Counted from the stretch's first letter, positions 9,566 through 18,261 are shown. The stretch is DNA of 64,000 nucleotides from Aquabacterium soli (GCF_003933735.1 NZ_RSED01000001.1:310001-374000), one strand, 5' to 3'. A program made the numbers and translations. Notes: generated by a model from the letters alone, not told the origin.

Positions 9566-11497
9566 TCAGCCCGTGAAATGCAGGGTCAGGCGGTAGACCA
9601 CCCACGAGCAGGCATAGGCCAGGCCGAACAGGTAGATGGTCATCACCACCGGGATCTTCCATCCATTGGTTTCTCGCTTGACCACGCTGAGCGTGGCCAG
9701 GCACTGTGGCGCGAAGACGAACCAGGTCAGCAGTGACAGCGCCGTTGCCAGAGACCACGATTGCTGGATCACGGTGGTCAGTGCGCCATCGAGCGCCTCG
9801 CCGGTCTGCGACAGGGCGTACACGGTGCCCAGGGCGCTCACGGCCACCTCGCGCGCGGCCATGCCGGGTACCAGCGCGATGCAGATCTGCCAGTTGAAGC
9901 CGATGGGCGAGAGCACCACCTCCAGCGCCTTGCCGAGCTGGCCGGCGTAGCTGTAGTCGATGGCGGGCTGCGTGGCGCCCGGCGGCGGGCCAGGGAAGGT
10001 GGACAGGAACCACAGCACGATCATCAGCGCCAGGATGATGGTGCCGACGCGCTTGACGAAGATGGCGGCGCGTTCCCACAGGCCCAGCGCCAGGTTGCGC
10101 AGGTGCGGCCAGTGGTAGTCGGGCAGGGCCATCAGCAGCGGTTGATCGCCGGTCTGCCCCATCACGCGCTTGAGCACGAAGGCAACCACCAGTCCGGCCA
10201 CGATGCCCGCCATGTACAGCGTGAACAGCACGATGCCCTGCAGGTTGAACAGGCCCCACACGGTCTGGTTGGGGATGAAGGCCCCGATCAGCAGCGCATA
10301 CACGGGCAGGCGCGCCGAGCAGGTCATCAAGGGCGCGATCAGGATGGTGATCAGGCGGTCGCGCGGCTGGCCCATGGTGCGCGTGGCCATGATGCCGGGG
10401 ATGGCGCAGGCGAAGCTGGACAGCAGCGGGATGAAGGCGCGGCCCGACAGGCCCACGCCGCCCATGACGCGGTCGAGCAGGAAGGCCGCGCGCGGCAGGT
10501 AGCCCGAATCCTCCAGCGCCAGGATGAAGGCGAACAGGATGATGATCTGCGGCAGGAAGATCAGCGCGCTGCCGGCGCCGGCGATCACGCCATCGACCAG
10601 CAGGCTGCGCAGCATGCCCTCGTTCATGTGGCTGCCGACGAACTCGCCCAGGGCGCTGGTGCCGGCGTCGATCATGTCCATCGGCACGCTGGCCCAGCTG
10701 AACACGGCCTGGAACACCAGGAACATCAGCACGGCCAGGATCAACGGGCCGAACACCGGGTGCAGCGCGAAGCGGTCGATGCGTTGCGTGAGCGGGTGCG
10801 CGGGGGCGTCGTCGGTGCCGGCGGGGTGGCTCACGCAGATGCGCAGCAGTTCGAGCACGCGCTGGTGGGTGTCCTGCACCGACAGCGCCTCGATGGCGGC
10901 GACCGAGTGGGCCTGGGTGGCTGAAGTGCTGTTGCCTTCACGGGGCAACTGGCCCCAGCCAGAGTCATCGAGGGCCTTGAGCAAAGCGTCGGTGCCACCG
11001 CTGCGCACGGCCACCGAGGTGACCACCGGAATCTGCAGTTCCCTGGACAGCCTGTCCACGTCGATGCGCAGCCCGCGGTCTTCGGCCTGGTCGATCATGT
11101 TGAGCACCAGCAGCATGGGCACGCCCAGCGTCTTGAGCTCGAGCACCATGCGCAGGTGCAGGCGCAGGTTGGAGGCATCGGCCACGCACACCAGGGCGCG
11201 GGGCGCCTTCTCGTGGTCCTGGTTGCCCAGGATCACGTCACGCGTGACGGCCTCGTCGGGCGTGACGGCCAGCAGGCTGTAGGCGCCTGGCAGGTCGAGC
11301 ACGCGCCAGGGCTGGCCGCCCGGGCTGATGAACGAGCCTTCCTTGCGCTCGACGGTGACGCCGGCGTAGTTGCCCACCTTCTGGCGAGCGCCCGTCAGGC
11401 GGTTGAACAGGGCGGTCTTGCCGCAGTTGGGGTTGCCCACCAAGGCGATCAGGGTGGGGAACTTCAAGGCCACCGGGGCCTGGGTCAGCGTGGACAT
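9566..11497 (-). CDS. feoB: Ferrous iron transport protein B
   Basis: A 643-residue inner-membrane Fe(II) transporter. The cytosolic G domain starts with the Walker A/G1 motif GNPNCGKT (21-28). The G2 region is VGNYAGVTVE, G3 is DLPGAYSL and G4 is NMID. The C-terminal half holds two gate domains with Cys-containing membrane segments such as LLSSFACAIPGIMATR and VFAPQCLATLSVV, then a final YLFGLAYACSWVVYR helix. It is shorter than the 773-residue E. coli protein mainly in the loop regions. It starts 18 bases after feoA and precedes the Cys-rich partner. Confidence 0.96.
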   Translation of the reverse strand: MSTLTQAPVALKFPTLIALVGNPNCGKTALFNRLTGARQKVGNYAGVTVERKEGSFISPGGQPWRVLDLPGAYSLLAVTPDEAVTRDVILGNQDHEKAPRALVCVADASNLRLHLRMVLELKTLGVPMLLVLNMIDQAEDRGLRIDVDRLSRELQIPVVTSVAVRSGGTDALLKALDDSGWGQLPREGNSTSATQAHSVAAIEALSVQDTHQRVLELLRICVSHPAGTDDAPAHPLTQRIDRFALHPVFGPLILAVLMFLVFQAVFSWASVPMDMIDAGTSALGEFVGSHMNEGMLRSLLVDGVIAGAGSALIFLPQIIILFAFILALEDSGYLPRAAFLLDRVMGGVGLSGRAFIPLLSSFACAIPGIMATRTMGQPRDRLITILIAPLMTCSARLPVYALLIGAFIPNQTVWGLFNLQGIVLFTLYMAGIVAGLVVAFVLKRVMGQTGDQPLLMALPDYHWPHLRNLALGLWERAAIFVKRVGTIILALMIVLWFLSTFPGPPPGATQPAIDYSYAGQLGKALEVVLSPIGFNWQICIALVPGMAAREVAVSALGTVYALSQTGEALDGALTTVIQQSWSLATALSLLTWFVFAPQCLATLSVVKRETNGWKIPVVMTIYLFGLAYACSWVVYRLTLHFTG

Positions 11498-11515
11498 GCG
11501 GGCAAACGGCGGAAA

Positions 11516-11785
11516 TCAGCCGGGGAGAACTTCGATCAGGGAGGATTCAAGCGGGCGCATTGCGAAGGTGCTGCCACCCACGCGCACGGCCAGCGGGCCA
11601 CGGCCGGCCAGCGGGCGGCGCAGCACCTGCACGCGCTCGCCGGGCACGAAGCCCAGTTCGAGCAGGCGGCGCTGCAGGCCGGCTTGGTCCGAATCGGCAT
11701 CGCGCACGCGCTGGATCACGGCCTGCGTGCGTTCAGGCAGGAGGTCGAGCGTGAGGGCGGCGGATGGCGTGGACGGCGTTTTCAT
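11516..11785 (-). CDS. feoA: Ferrous iron transport protein A
   Basis: An 89-residue SH3-like cytosolic protein required for FeoB function. The signature LQRRLLELGFVPGERVQVLRR occupies residues 38-58, followed by PLAVRVGGSTFAMRPLESSLIEV, the usual FeoA core. It is the first gene of the feo operon and lies immediately downstream of a probable Fur box. Confidence 0.93.
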   Translation of the reverse strand: MKTPSTPSAALTLDLLPERTQAVIQRVRDADSDQAGLQRRLLELGFVPGERVQVLRRPLAGRGPLAVRVGGSTFAMRPLESSLIEVLPG

Positions 11786-11800
11786 GGGCGGAAGCTTACT

Positions 11801-11820
11801 CTAAATGCGAATTGTTACCA
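11801..11820 (-). promoter_or_regulatory. Probable Fur box in the feoA promoter
   Basis: The plus-strand text AAATGCGAATTGTTAC resembles the core of the Fur consensus GATAATGATAATCATTATC (AATGxxAATxxTTA). It lies about 15-35 bases upstream of the feoA start, where a repressor would block transcription. This is pattern recognition only; the match is partial but the gene context is the expected one. Confidence 0.6.
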
Positions 11821-11885
11821 TGAAGGGGTGGCGATCCGCCGTGGGCCGCAGGGTGATGGCGCCCTTCGAAGCGCCTGGGGGAATG

Positions 11886-11910
11886 AAAAAAAGGGCCGCG
11901 AATGCGGCCC
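11886..11910 (-). terminator. Intrinsic terminator of the desaturase gene
   Basis: On the minus strand a perfect 7-bp stem GGGCCGC/GCGGCCC with a 4-base loop is followed by seven T residues (plus-strand A-run at 11886-11892). It lies 24 bases beyond the desaturase stop and also separates that gene from the feoA promoter. Confidence 0.9.
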
Positions 11911-11933
11911 CAAGAGCAACGCAGGAACGCTGT

Positions 11934-13064
11934 TCAGACGGTGGGTGCATGGGGCGCCAGGCGCCGATTGGCCCGCCTGAACGTGCCCAGGTCATTGAAG
12001 GGCACGCCCATGCGGCGCATGCTCTGGTGCGCCTCGCCCGCGATCATCTGGCGCAGGTAGAAGGGCTGGCCGACCACGAAGTGGTGAATGGCGTGCGTCG
12101 AGCCGAAGTTGAAGCACAGCAGCTGCAGCGGCCAGAACAGCGGGTGGTTGAGCACCTGGCACTGCTGCAGCAAGTTGCCGCGTTCCACATCACCGAAGTA
12201 ATGCATGTTCGAGCTGATGAAATGCAGGGCAAAGTTGCGCAGCACATTGGGCAGGATCAGGCACACCACCCAGGCCTGCAGCGCGGCCATGAAGGCCAGC
12301 GTGCCGGGGCTCCAGGCCATGGGCGAGCCCAGCAGGCGGGCGCCGATGTCGATGGCGTGAAAGCCCAGGAACAGGTGCCAGGCTCCCCAGAAGGCCATGC
12401 CCAGCGGGGCCAGGCTCAGCAGCTTGGCGGCCATGGCCCGGTGAAAGGCGCTGCGCGTGGCAGGCTTGTCCACTTCCAGCACATAGGCCTTCATGATGCC
12501 GCGCATCTCACGGCGGCGCAGCGCATACGACAGGATGGTGTCGCTGGTCATCAGCAGGCGCTTGAGCCCCCAAGGCTGGCCGTTGGTGATGGCGCGCTCC
12601 TCGTAGTCGGTGGCCTGGCCCGAGTGCTTGTGGTGGTGGAAGTGCATCTGGCGCCGGATCCACGGGTTGACCGTGGACGGGCGCGCGCACCAGCCCAGCA
12701 ACAGCAATGCATCCTGCACCCAGGGGCGGTTCTTGAAGTAGAGCTGGTGGATCAGGTCGTGCTCGATCTCGTGGGTGAGCGAGGCGAAGATGGCGATGGG
12801 CAGCACCACCGCCCACCAGGGTGCCCAGCCCGCCAGGTAGGCCCAGGCGCACAGGCCCATGCCGGCGATGGCGCCCAGCTGGATGGTCAGGCCGATCGCG
12901 TCCTGGTGACGCAGCCAGGCATGGCGAGCGCGCATGCGCTCGCCTGCCGCGCCCACCTCGGCGCGGATGCGTTGGGCCTTCTGCATGTCGCTGAGAGGGC
13001 TCGGCGCAGGGCTGTCCTGGGCGTGGTCCCTGCGGGATCGGTGGATGCTGGCTGGATGTGACAT
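11934..13064 (-). CDS. Membrane fatty acid desaturase (three His-box family)
   Basis: A 376-residue integral-membrane di-iron enzyme. The His boxes are HEIEHDLIH (98-106), MHFHHHKHS (140-148) and THAIHH (323-328), the ligand set of membrane desaturases and hydroxylases. An additional HFISSNMHYF segment lies before box three. Hydrophobic helices cover about 58-95, 210-235 and 257-277. The exact substrate cannot be read from sequence. It is divergent from an AraC-type regulator whose start lies 140 bp away, so regulation by that protein is likely. The start is uncertain: ATGs at 13151, 13097 or 13064 are all in frame and none has a convincing ribosome site. Confidence 0.85.
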   Translation of the reverse strand: MSHPASIHRSRRDHAQDSPAPSPLSDMQKAQRIRAEVGAAGERMRARHAWLRHQDAIGLTIQLGAIAGMGLCAWAYLAGWAPWWAVVLPIAIFASLTHEIEHDLIHQLYFKNRPWVQDALLLLGWCARPSTVNPWIRRQMHFHHHKHSGQATDYEERAITNGQPWGLKRLLMTSDTILSYALRRREMRGIMKAYVLEVDKPATRSAFHRAMAAKLLSLAPLGMAFWGAWHLFLGFHAIDIGARLLGSPMAWSPGTLAFMAALQAWVVCLILPNVLRNFALHFISSNMHYFGDVERGNLLQQCQVLNHPLFWPLQLLCFNFGSTHAIHHFVVGQPFYLRQMIAGEAHQSMRRMGVPFNDLGTFRRANRRLAPHAPTV

Positions 13065-13203
13065 GGTGATCGGATGGCGTTGAGCTTGCCTCATCATGTC
13101 GAGCTTGAGGGCCGCAGGTCTTGCCCCAATGCGACAGCGGCTTGACCCCATTCACCAGGGACGGCCGTTTCACCGTCCGGCCAAGCGGAGACAATCTGGC
13201 GCG

Positions 13204-14265
13204 ATGCCTTCCGTCGAACCATCCTCATTGCCCGCCCACCGGGCCACGTCCCTCTCCACCTGGGTCCAGGCGGTCAAGCGTGCCGTGGAGGGCAAGGGCG
13301 TGGACGCACAGGCCTTGATGCTCGAGGCGGGAATGGACCTGTCCCTGTTGAAGGACCCGCTGGCGCGCTACCCCGTGCACCAGACCATGGTGTTCTGGCA
13401 GCGTGCCATCGAGGCCACCGGCGAGCCCCTGCTCGGGCTGGACGTGGCGCGCCAGATCACGCCCATGACCTTCCATGCCCTGGGCTATGCCGGGCTGGCC
13501 TCGCAGAACCTGGCGGATCTGTTCACGCGGCTGTCGCGTTATTTCCGCGTGGTGTCGGATGCGGGCGAGCTGAGTTTCGAGCGTGTGGGACGTGCCGGCT
13601 GCCTGCGCGTGAGCGGGGATGCGCGGGTGCTGGCCGAGGCCGATGCGCAAGCCGCCTGGGGCCCGGTGGATGCCTTCATGTCGGTGATCCTGCGCGCCTG
13701 CGGCGCCCTGTATGGGCCGGATTTCCAGCTGCTGGAGTTGCGCCTGCAGCGGCCCCGGCCTCAGGACCATCAACGCTACGAGCGCGTCTTGCGCGTGGTG
13801 CCCATCTACGGCAGCCAGGACAATGCCTTGTGGCTGGATGAGTCAGTACTGATGCGGCCGCTGGCCTATGCCAACGAAGAGCTGGCCCGCATCAATGAAG
13901 AGGCGGTGGGCCGCTACCTGTCGCAATGGCGGCAGGGGCAGGCCGACGACCTGCCCTTGCGCATGCGCGAATGGTTCGGCGCCCGCCTGCCCCAGGGCGA
14001 GCCGCGCCAGGAGGACGCGGCCGCGCACCTGGGCTTGAGCACGCGCAGCCTGCAGCGCCGCCTGGCCGAACAAGGCACCAGCTACCGGGATGTGCTGCAG
14101 CAGGCCCGCCACGCGCTGGCGCTGGCTCACCTGCGCGCCGGGGTGTACTCCGTGAGCGAGATCGCCTACCTGCTGGGCTTTGCCGAACTCAGCGCCTTCA
14201 CGCGGGCCTTTAGGCGCTGGACGGGTGTGACGCCCTCGGCGTGGCGTGACTCGCCTGATGCCTGA
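13204..14265 (+). CDS. AraC-family transcriptional regulator (arabinose-binding-like N-domain)
   Basis: A 353-residue regulator. The N-terminal part (about 20-210) matches the ligand-binding domain of AraC-type regulators such as OruR/ArgR-like proteins (YPVHQTMVFWQRAIEATGEPLLGL). The C-terminal double helix-turn-helix (about 265-350) contains AAAHLGLSTRSLQRRLAEQG and the typical second helix region VSEIAYLLGFAELSAFTRAF, ending in WTGVTPSAWR. The ATG at 13204 is used because the domain starts soon after; an upstream in-frame ATG would extend it through non-conserved residues. It is transcribed away from the desaturase and is probably its activator. Confidence 0.88.
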   Translation: MPSVEPSSLPAHRATSLSTWVQAVKRAVEGKGVDAQALMLEAGMDLSLLKDPLARYPVHQTMVFWQRAIEATGEPLLGLDVARQITPMTFHALGYAGLASQNLADLFTRLSRYFRVVSDAGELSFERVGRAGCLRVSGDARVLAEADAQAAWGPVDAFMSVILRACGALYGPDFQLLELRLQRPRPQDHQRYERVLRVVPIYGSQDNALWLDESVLMRPLAYANEELARINEEAVGRYLSQWRQGQADDLPLRMREWFGARLPQGEPRQEDAAAHLGLSTRSLQRRLAEQGTSYRDVLQQARHALALAHLRAGVYSVSEIAYLLGFAELSAFTRAFRRWTGVTPSAWRDSPDA

Positions 14266-14282
14266 GGCGGCGGTGCGCTGCG

Positions 14283-14642
14283 TCAGCGGCCCAGCATCAG
14301 GCTGAGCAGCCCCAGTGGCGCACTGACCACCGCCAGGCGCAGCGCCCAGCGCGGCGCATAGGGCAGCAGCAGGCCGGACAACAGCAGGGCGCCCAGCGTC
14401 ATCGCGCCGCACCACAGGATGGGGCCGATGTTCCAGCCCTGCCGCTCCACGCAGGCCAGCAGGGACAAGGCCAGGCCCAGGGCGCCCCCGGCACGCAGCC
14501 ATTGGCGCGCACGCGCGGAGGGCTCCTTGCCGCGCCCGAAAACATCGGCGTGGTGGCGGTCCATGGCCAGGCTCAGGGCGGCGAAACCGGCGTAGGCCAA
14601 CGCGATGGCGGCAATGGCCAGCCAGGCAGAAGTCGTCATCAT
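14283..14642 (-). CDS. DUF3325 family membrane protein
   Basis: A 119-residue protein with three or four hydrophobic segments (5-25, 50-65, 72-92, 98-115) and the sequence LSLAMDRHHADVFGR, which fits DUF3325. Such proteins are found in iron-regulated clusters with PepSY-domain proteins; their activity is unknown. The first ATG overlaps the PepSY stop (TGATG), so translation is probably coupled. It is the last gene of the cluster starting at the Fur box near 16740. Confidence 0.75.
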   Translation of the reverse strand: MMTTSAWLAIAAIALAYAGFAALSLAMDRHHADVFGRGKEPSARARQWLRAGGALGLALSLLACVERQGWNIGPILWCGAMTLGALLLSGLLLPYAPRWALRLAVVSAPLGLLSLMLGR

Positions 14643-16375
14643 CAGGATCCTTGCGCTTCCGCAAGGCCATCACCATCCAGGAAGGGCTGGCCGCGAGAGG
14701 GGGCGGGCTTGTCGGCCTGTGGCGCGGCCACCGTGGTGGGTGCGGGTGCTGCGGTCTTGGCGGCGGTGGCCTTGCGCTGCGCGGCCACCTTGCTCGCCTT
14801 CGGTTTGGGCTGGTGCTTGTGCAGCATCCAGGCCGAGAACAGGAAGAGCAGGCCCAGGCCCAGCACCGTCAGGTCGAAGGCGGCCACGGGCCAGGGGCCG
14901 TTCAGCAGGGTCACACCCAGGTGGGTGGATGTGGTGAAGGCGTTGAGCACCGGGATCAGGCCGAAGGCCAGGCCGATGAGAACCAGCAGCACCTGCCACA
15001 GGCCACGGGTCGGGCGGATCAGGCCCAGCACAGCCACGAAGCCCCAGGCCTTGAAGAACCAGGCGATCTCGGCGGCCTGCCGATCGGGCAGGTCCACGGC
15101 CAGCAGGCGGTTGGCCCAGAAGTACGCGGCGATCGCCAGCGGCACACCCGCCACGGCGCCGATGTTCAGGCCATCCACCAGACGCAGGCCGAAACTCACG
15201 CGGCCGCCCTTGGCCAGGGCCTTGGCGTGCTTCTGCCGCTCTTTCACCGCCCACAGCAGCAGGCCGGTGCCCACCATGGCGCAACCCGCCAGGCCGCACA
15301 GGAAGAACAGCGGACGGATGAAGGGCGTGGCGAAGCTGGCCACGTGCAGGCCATACAGCACGCCGTGCGTCTGCATGGCGCCGGAGAGCTCGTCGCCGCT
15401 GGTGCCCAGCAGCGCGCCCGTGGCGCCATTGAAGCGCATCACCGGCTGCTTGTGCGATACGGTGCTGCCACCTTGGCGGGTCATGATGACGGTGGCGTTG
15501 GCATCATTGGGCTGGTTGACGGTGATGCGGCCCGGCGGGGTGCCCTGCCAATGCGCCATGGCCTGCGCGACCATCGGTCCCAGCGGGGCCAGCGCCACGC
15601 GTTCGCCGCTGGGCTTGGCATCGCCGGCAGACGAAGGGAACACCTCGGCGAAGAAGGTCTTCTCATCGCCCTTGTAGGCGCTCTGCGTGCCCCAGGGCAT
15701 GTACATGAACATCAGCGTGACCAGCCCGGTGTAGGTGATCATCAGGTGGAAGGGCAGGGCCAGCACCGCGGTGGCGTTGTGCCCGTCCAGCCAGGAGCGC
15801 TGTCCCTTGCGGGGGCGGAAGGTGAAGAAATCCGAGAAGATGCGGCGGTGCGTGATGATCCCGCTGATGATCGCCACCAGCATGAACATGGCGCACACGC
15901 CCACGATCCAGCGCGCCCAGATGGCCGGCATGTAGTGCAGGTCGAAGTGGAAGCGGTAGAGGAAATCACCACCGCGCGTCTGGCGCGCCTTGGCCATGGG
16001 CTCGCCGGTGGCGGGGTCGATGGTCTCGGAGTCGAAGCGGCGGCGCTGGTTCTTCGGCGCCTTGTCGCCCTTTGGCGCGGGCGCCGGCGCCCAGGTGATC
16101 CGTGCGGTCGGATCCTGTGCATCTGGCAGCGAGATGAACCAGCGGGGCGACTTGTCGCCCACGGCCTGCAAGCGGGCGGCGGCACGCTCGGCGACTTCGG
16201 CCGGTGCCACGGCATGTGTCTGTGCCTGGTGCAACTCGGGCTTCATCCACAGCGTGATGTCTTCGCGGAAGTAGGCCGAGGTGCCGGTGGCGAACATCGC
16301 GAACAGCACCCAGCCGACCAGCAGGCCCGACCAGGTGTGCAGCCAGGCCATCGACTGGCGGAAACCTTCTTTCAT
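14642..16375 (-). CDS. PepSY-associated membrane protein (iron-uptake associated)
   Basis: A 577-residue inner-membrane protein. It begins with MKEGFRQSMAWLHTWSGLLVG, the standard first helix of PepSY-TM proteins. A large periplasmic region of about 150 residues follows, then helices at about 190-215 and 245-265 and a second periplasmic part. Further helices lie between about 365 and 540, and the tail is rich in Ala, Lys and Pro. The family is linked to siderophore or heme iron handling, often as a putative reductase of ferric siderophores in the periplasm; this is inferred from context. The ATG overlaps the upstream DUF3649 stop (ATGA), which decides the start against a longer frame. Confidence 0.83.
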   Translation of the reverse strand: MKEGFRQSMAWLHTWSGLLVGWVLFAMFATGTSAYFREDITLWMKPELHQAQTHAVAPAEVAERAAARLQAVGDKSPRWFISLPDAQDPTARITWAPAPAPKGDKAPKNQRRRFDSETIDPATGEPMAKARQTRGGDFLYRFHFDLHYMPAIWARWIVGVCAMFMLVAIISGIITHRRIFSDFFTFRPRKGQRSWLDGHNATAVLALPFHLMITYTGLVTLMFMYMPWGTQSAYKGDEKTFFAEVFPSSAGDAKPSGERVALAPLGPMVAQAMAHWQGTPPGRITVNQPNDANATVIMTRQGGSTVSHKQPVMRFNGATGALLGTSGDELSGAMQTHGVLYGLHVASFATPFIRPLFFLCGLAGCAMVGTGLLLWAVKERQKHAKALAKGGRVSFGLRLVDGLNIGAVAGVPLAIAAYFWANRLLAVDLPDRQAAEIAWFFKAWGFVAVLGLIRPTRGLWQVLLVLIGLAFGLIPVLNAFTTSTHLGVTLLNGPWPVAAFDLTVLGLGLLFLFSAWMLHKHQPKPKASKVAAQRKATAAKTAAPAPTTVAAPQADKPAPSRGQPFLDGDGLAEAQGS

Positions 16376-16710
16376 GCGGCCCCCGTGATCCGGTGCAGCC
16401 ACAGGGCCATGCCCAGGGCTGCAGACGGCAGCAGCAGGCCCAGCCACGCCCGCGTGGCGGTGCGTGCGGCGAACACCCACACCACGGCGCAGGCGTAGAC
16501 CAGGAAGGACAGCATCGTGCCCGTGAGCGTGGCGTCGGCGCGGGACAAGGGCAGGAACACGGCCAGCGCCGCGGCGCTGAGCGCGGCCAGGACGTAACCG
16601 CCGACGATGGCGGCGAGGGCGCGTGAAGCGACCACCCAGCGGTGGCGTGCGGCAGGCGTCAGTTGAAGGGCGGCGAGCATCTGGGCGGTACAGCGGGTGG
16701 GGCGCACCAT
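16372..16710 (-). CDS. DUF3649 family membrane protein
   Basis: A 112-residue membrane protein with helices in ASRALAAIVGGYVLAALSAA, the following TLTGTMLSFLVYACAVVWVF and the C-terminal LLLPSAALGMALWLHRITG. This pattern fits DUF3649, which occurs beside PepSY and DUF3325 proteins in Fur-regulated clusters. An upstream ATG would put the Fur box inside the coding sequence, so a start at 16710 or at the next in-frame ATG (16680) is preferred. Its stop overlaps the PepSY start by ATGA. Confidence 0.72.
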   Translation of the reverse strand: MVRPTRCTAQMLAALQLTPAARHRWVVASRALAAIVGGYVLAALSAAALAVFLPLSRADATLTGTMLSFLVYACAVVWVFAARTATRAWLGLLLPSAALGMALWLHRITGAA

Positions 16711-16733
16711 CGCGCCCAGCCCCGCATCATATT

Positions 16734-16751
16734 TGAGAATGATTCTCGTTA
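16734..16751 (-). promoter_or_regulatory. Fur box of the DUF3649-PepSY-DUF3325 cluster
   Basis: The sequence TGAGAATGATTCTCGTTA closely matches the Fur 7-1-7 pattern (TGAGAATxATTCTCA core). It lies 24-41 bases upstream of the chosen DUF3649 start. This is the strongest Fur site in the window and is a basis for calling the cluster iron-responsive. Confidence 0.82.
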
Positions 16752-16784
16752 GCTGATGGCCCACTGGTTTGTGGGGTGGCTTTC

Positions 16785-16832
16785 AGGGTGGTGATCCGGT
16801 CTTTCGGACAAAACCGATCGGCTTACCACCCT
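16785..16832. repeat. Imperfect inverted repeat downstream of the DapA-family gene
   Basis: Arms AGGGTGGT (16785-16792) and ACCACCCT (16825-16832) are exact complements. Inside them GATC-C-GGT and ACCGATC can pair further with a bulged C and an unpaired GGCTT. It lies between the DapA-family stop at 16840 and the Fur-controlled promoter. No T-run follows on either strand, so it may be a transcript-end or processing hairpin, or an operator. Confidence 0.4.
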
Positions 16833-16839
16833 GCGAGGC

Positions 16840-17721
16840 CTAGGCCGATGCCTGCCGTGCTGCGTCCATGGCCCGCGTCAGGGCCTGCACGGTGGTGGGG
16901 CGGGCAGGCGTCAGGGGTGGGCGCACCGTGGGCGTTGCGATGAGCCCCTGCATCGCCAGCGCGGCCTTCAGCGGGCCCGGGTTGGGTTCGCTGAACAGCG
17001 TGCGCACCAAGGGGGCCAGCGCATGGTGCAGCGCCCGTGCCTGGGGCAGGTGCCCTTCGCGCAGTGCGGTGTGCAGGGCGACGAACAGGTCCGTGTGCAG
17101 GTGCGCGCTGGCCGCGATCGCGCCGGCCCCGCCCTGGCACAGCGTGCCGAAGATCTGGTGATCCTCGCCGGCCAGGATCTGCAGGCGGCCATCGGCGATC
17201 AGGGCCTGGGTCTTGTGAGCATCGCCGCCGCAGTCCTTCACGGCCTGCACGCCGCGCAAGTCGGCCAGGGCCCGCAAGGTGTCCAGCTCCAGCGTCACGC
17301 CGGTTCGGTAGGGGATGTCGTAGACGATGAGGGGTCTGCCGGCCTCGGCCGCCACGTGTTCATAGAAGTGGACGATGCCTTGCTGCGAGGGGCGGACATA
17401 GGCGGGTGGCGGCACCAGGAAGCCCGCCACGCCCTGCCTGGCCCATTGGCGGCATTCGCTGGCCACTGCTGCCGGGGCCACGCCCGTGACGCCCATCACC
17501 AGGGGCAGTTGGGGCGCGGCGGTCTGCACGGTGCCCAGCACCAGGGCCTTTTCATCCGTTGACAGGGTGGCGGGCTCGCCCGTGGTGCCGCACACCACCA
17601 GGCCGTCGAGGCCGGCCTGCACCAGGTGGCGGGTCAGCCGGTCCAGCGAGGCCAGGTCCAGCGCGCCGTCGGCGCCGAAGGGGGTGATGAGGGGGGCCCA
17701 CAGGCCTGAGAAAATGTGCAC
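16840..17721 (-). CDS. Dihydrodipicolinate synthase (DapA) family aldolase
   Basis: A 293-residue TIM-barrel class I aldolase. The motif GTTGE lies at 45-49, the catalytic Tyr134 in VYDIPYRTG and the Schiff-base Lys162 in VQAVKDCGG. The Asp in YDIP, where true DapA usually has YNVP, and the lone setting away from other lysine genes make both lysine biosynthesis and a paralogous role (another pyruvate-dependent lyase) possible. It ends shortly before the long inverted repeat. Confidence 0.85.
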   Translation of the reverse strand: MHIFSGLWAPLITPFGADGALDLASLDRLTRHLVQAGLDGLVVCGTTGEPATLSTDEKALVLGTVQTAAPQLPLVMGVTGVAPAAVASECRQWARQGVAGFLVPPPAYVRPSQQGIVHFYEHVAAEAGRPLIVYDIPYRTGVTLELDTLRALADLRGVQAVKDCGGDAHKTQALIADGRLQILAGEDHQIFGTLCQGGAGAIAASAHLHTDLFVALHTALREGHLPQARALHHALAPLVRTLFSEPNPGPLKAALAMQGLIATPTVRPPLTPARPTTVQALTRAMDAARQASA

Positions 17722-17973
17722 GATGCGATTCCTTTCGACACAAGACCGATGAAAGGCCGTTCGAAAACGAAGGATCGCCAGGGTGTTGCGCGTTCACGGG
17801 GGCGGAGCCCACCTTGCCTGCGGTGCCGTGCCGTCGCTCGTCTGCGAACGGCACAGCCGCTCCGGTCAGACGAGCTGCTGTTTTTTGGATTTGAGCGCCC
17901 ACGCCCGCCTCGACGCAGCCGCGCCGGCGGCGCGCGTCAAGGTCATCGGGCGAAGGGGTGTGCGGCGCATCGG
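17722..17973. other. Intergenic region upstream of the DapA-family gene
   Basis: About 250 bases between two minus-strand genes should hold the promoter of the DapA-family gene. I see no convincing -35/-10 pair, no repeat and no protein-like frame; short frames on both strands lack ribosome sites and family resemblance. Confidence 0.4.
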
Positions 17974-18261
17974 TCAGTGAGGCTTGCGCGGCTTGTTGAA
18001 CGACTTGGGCGTGTAGACGTTGCCCTTGCGCTCGACGCCATCGCGGGCGCGCCGGATGGCCTCTTGGGCGGCTTGTTCGGCCGAGCGGCGGTGCTTGCGA
18101 CTGTTCACCAGGCCCAGCACGCGCCGGCGCAGGCCGTGCCACAAGCCCAGGGCGCTGCGGTCCAGCCGCTGGCGGCGCCGTGCACCCACGAGCAGGCGCA
18201 CCAGCAGCAGGAGGCAGATGGCGGCAATGGTCCCAGCCAGGAACTTGTCGAACGCGAACAT
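17974..18261 (-). CDS. Small inner-membrane protein of unknown function
   Basis: A 95-residue protein with one N-terminal membrane helix ([20 protein letters not shown]) and a strongly basic cytosolic tail containing RRRQR, RRRVLG and NSRKHRRS. It ends in [18 protein letters not shown] recognise no family; single-helix basic proteins of this size are common in Burkholderiales. The start is set at the ATG directly before the helix. An upstream ATG would add 21 polar residues. Confidence 0.55.
   Translation of the reverse strand: MFAFDKFLAGTIAAICLLLLVRLLVGARRRQRLDRSALGLWHGLRRRVLGLVNSRKHRRSAEQAAQEAIRRARDGVERKGNVYTPKSFNKPRKPH

Noticed and set aside
11805..13061. A long plus-strand frame starting within the feoA promoter
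   Set aside because: It begins in the Fur box and runs antisense to the desaturase gene; no motifs are present.
16711..16764. Longer start for the DUF3649 protein
   Set aside because: It would place the Fur box within the coding sequence; a start downstream of the operator is more sensible.
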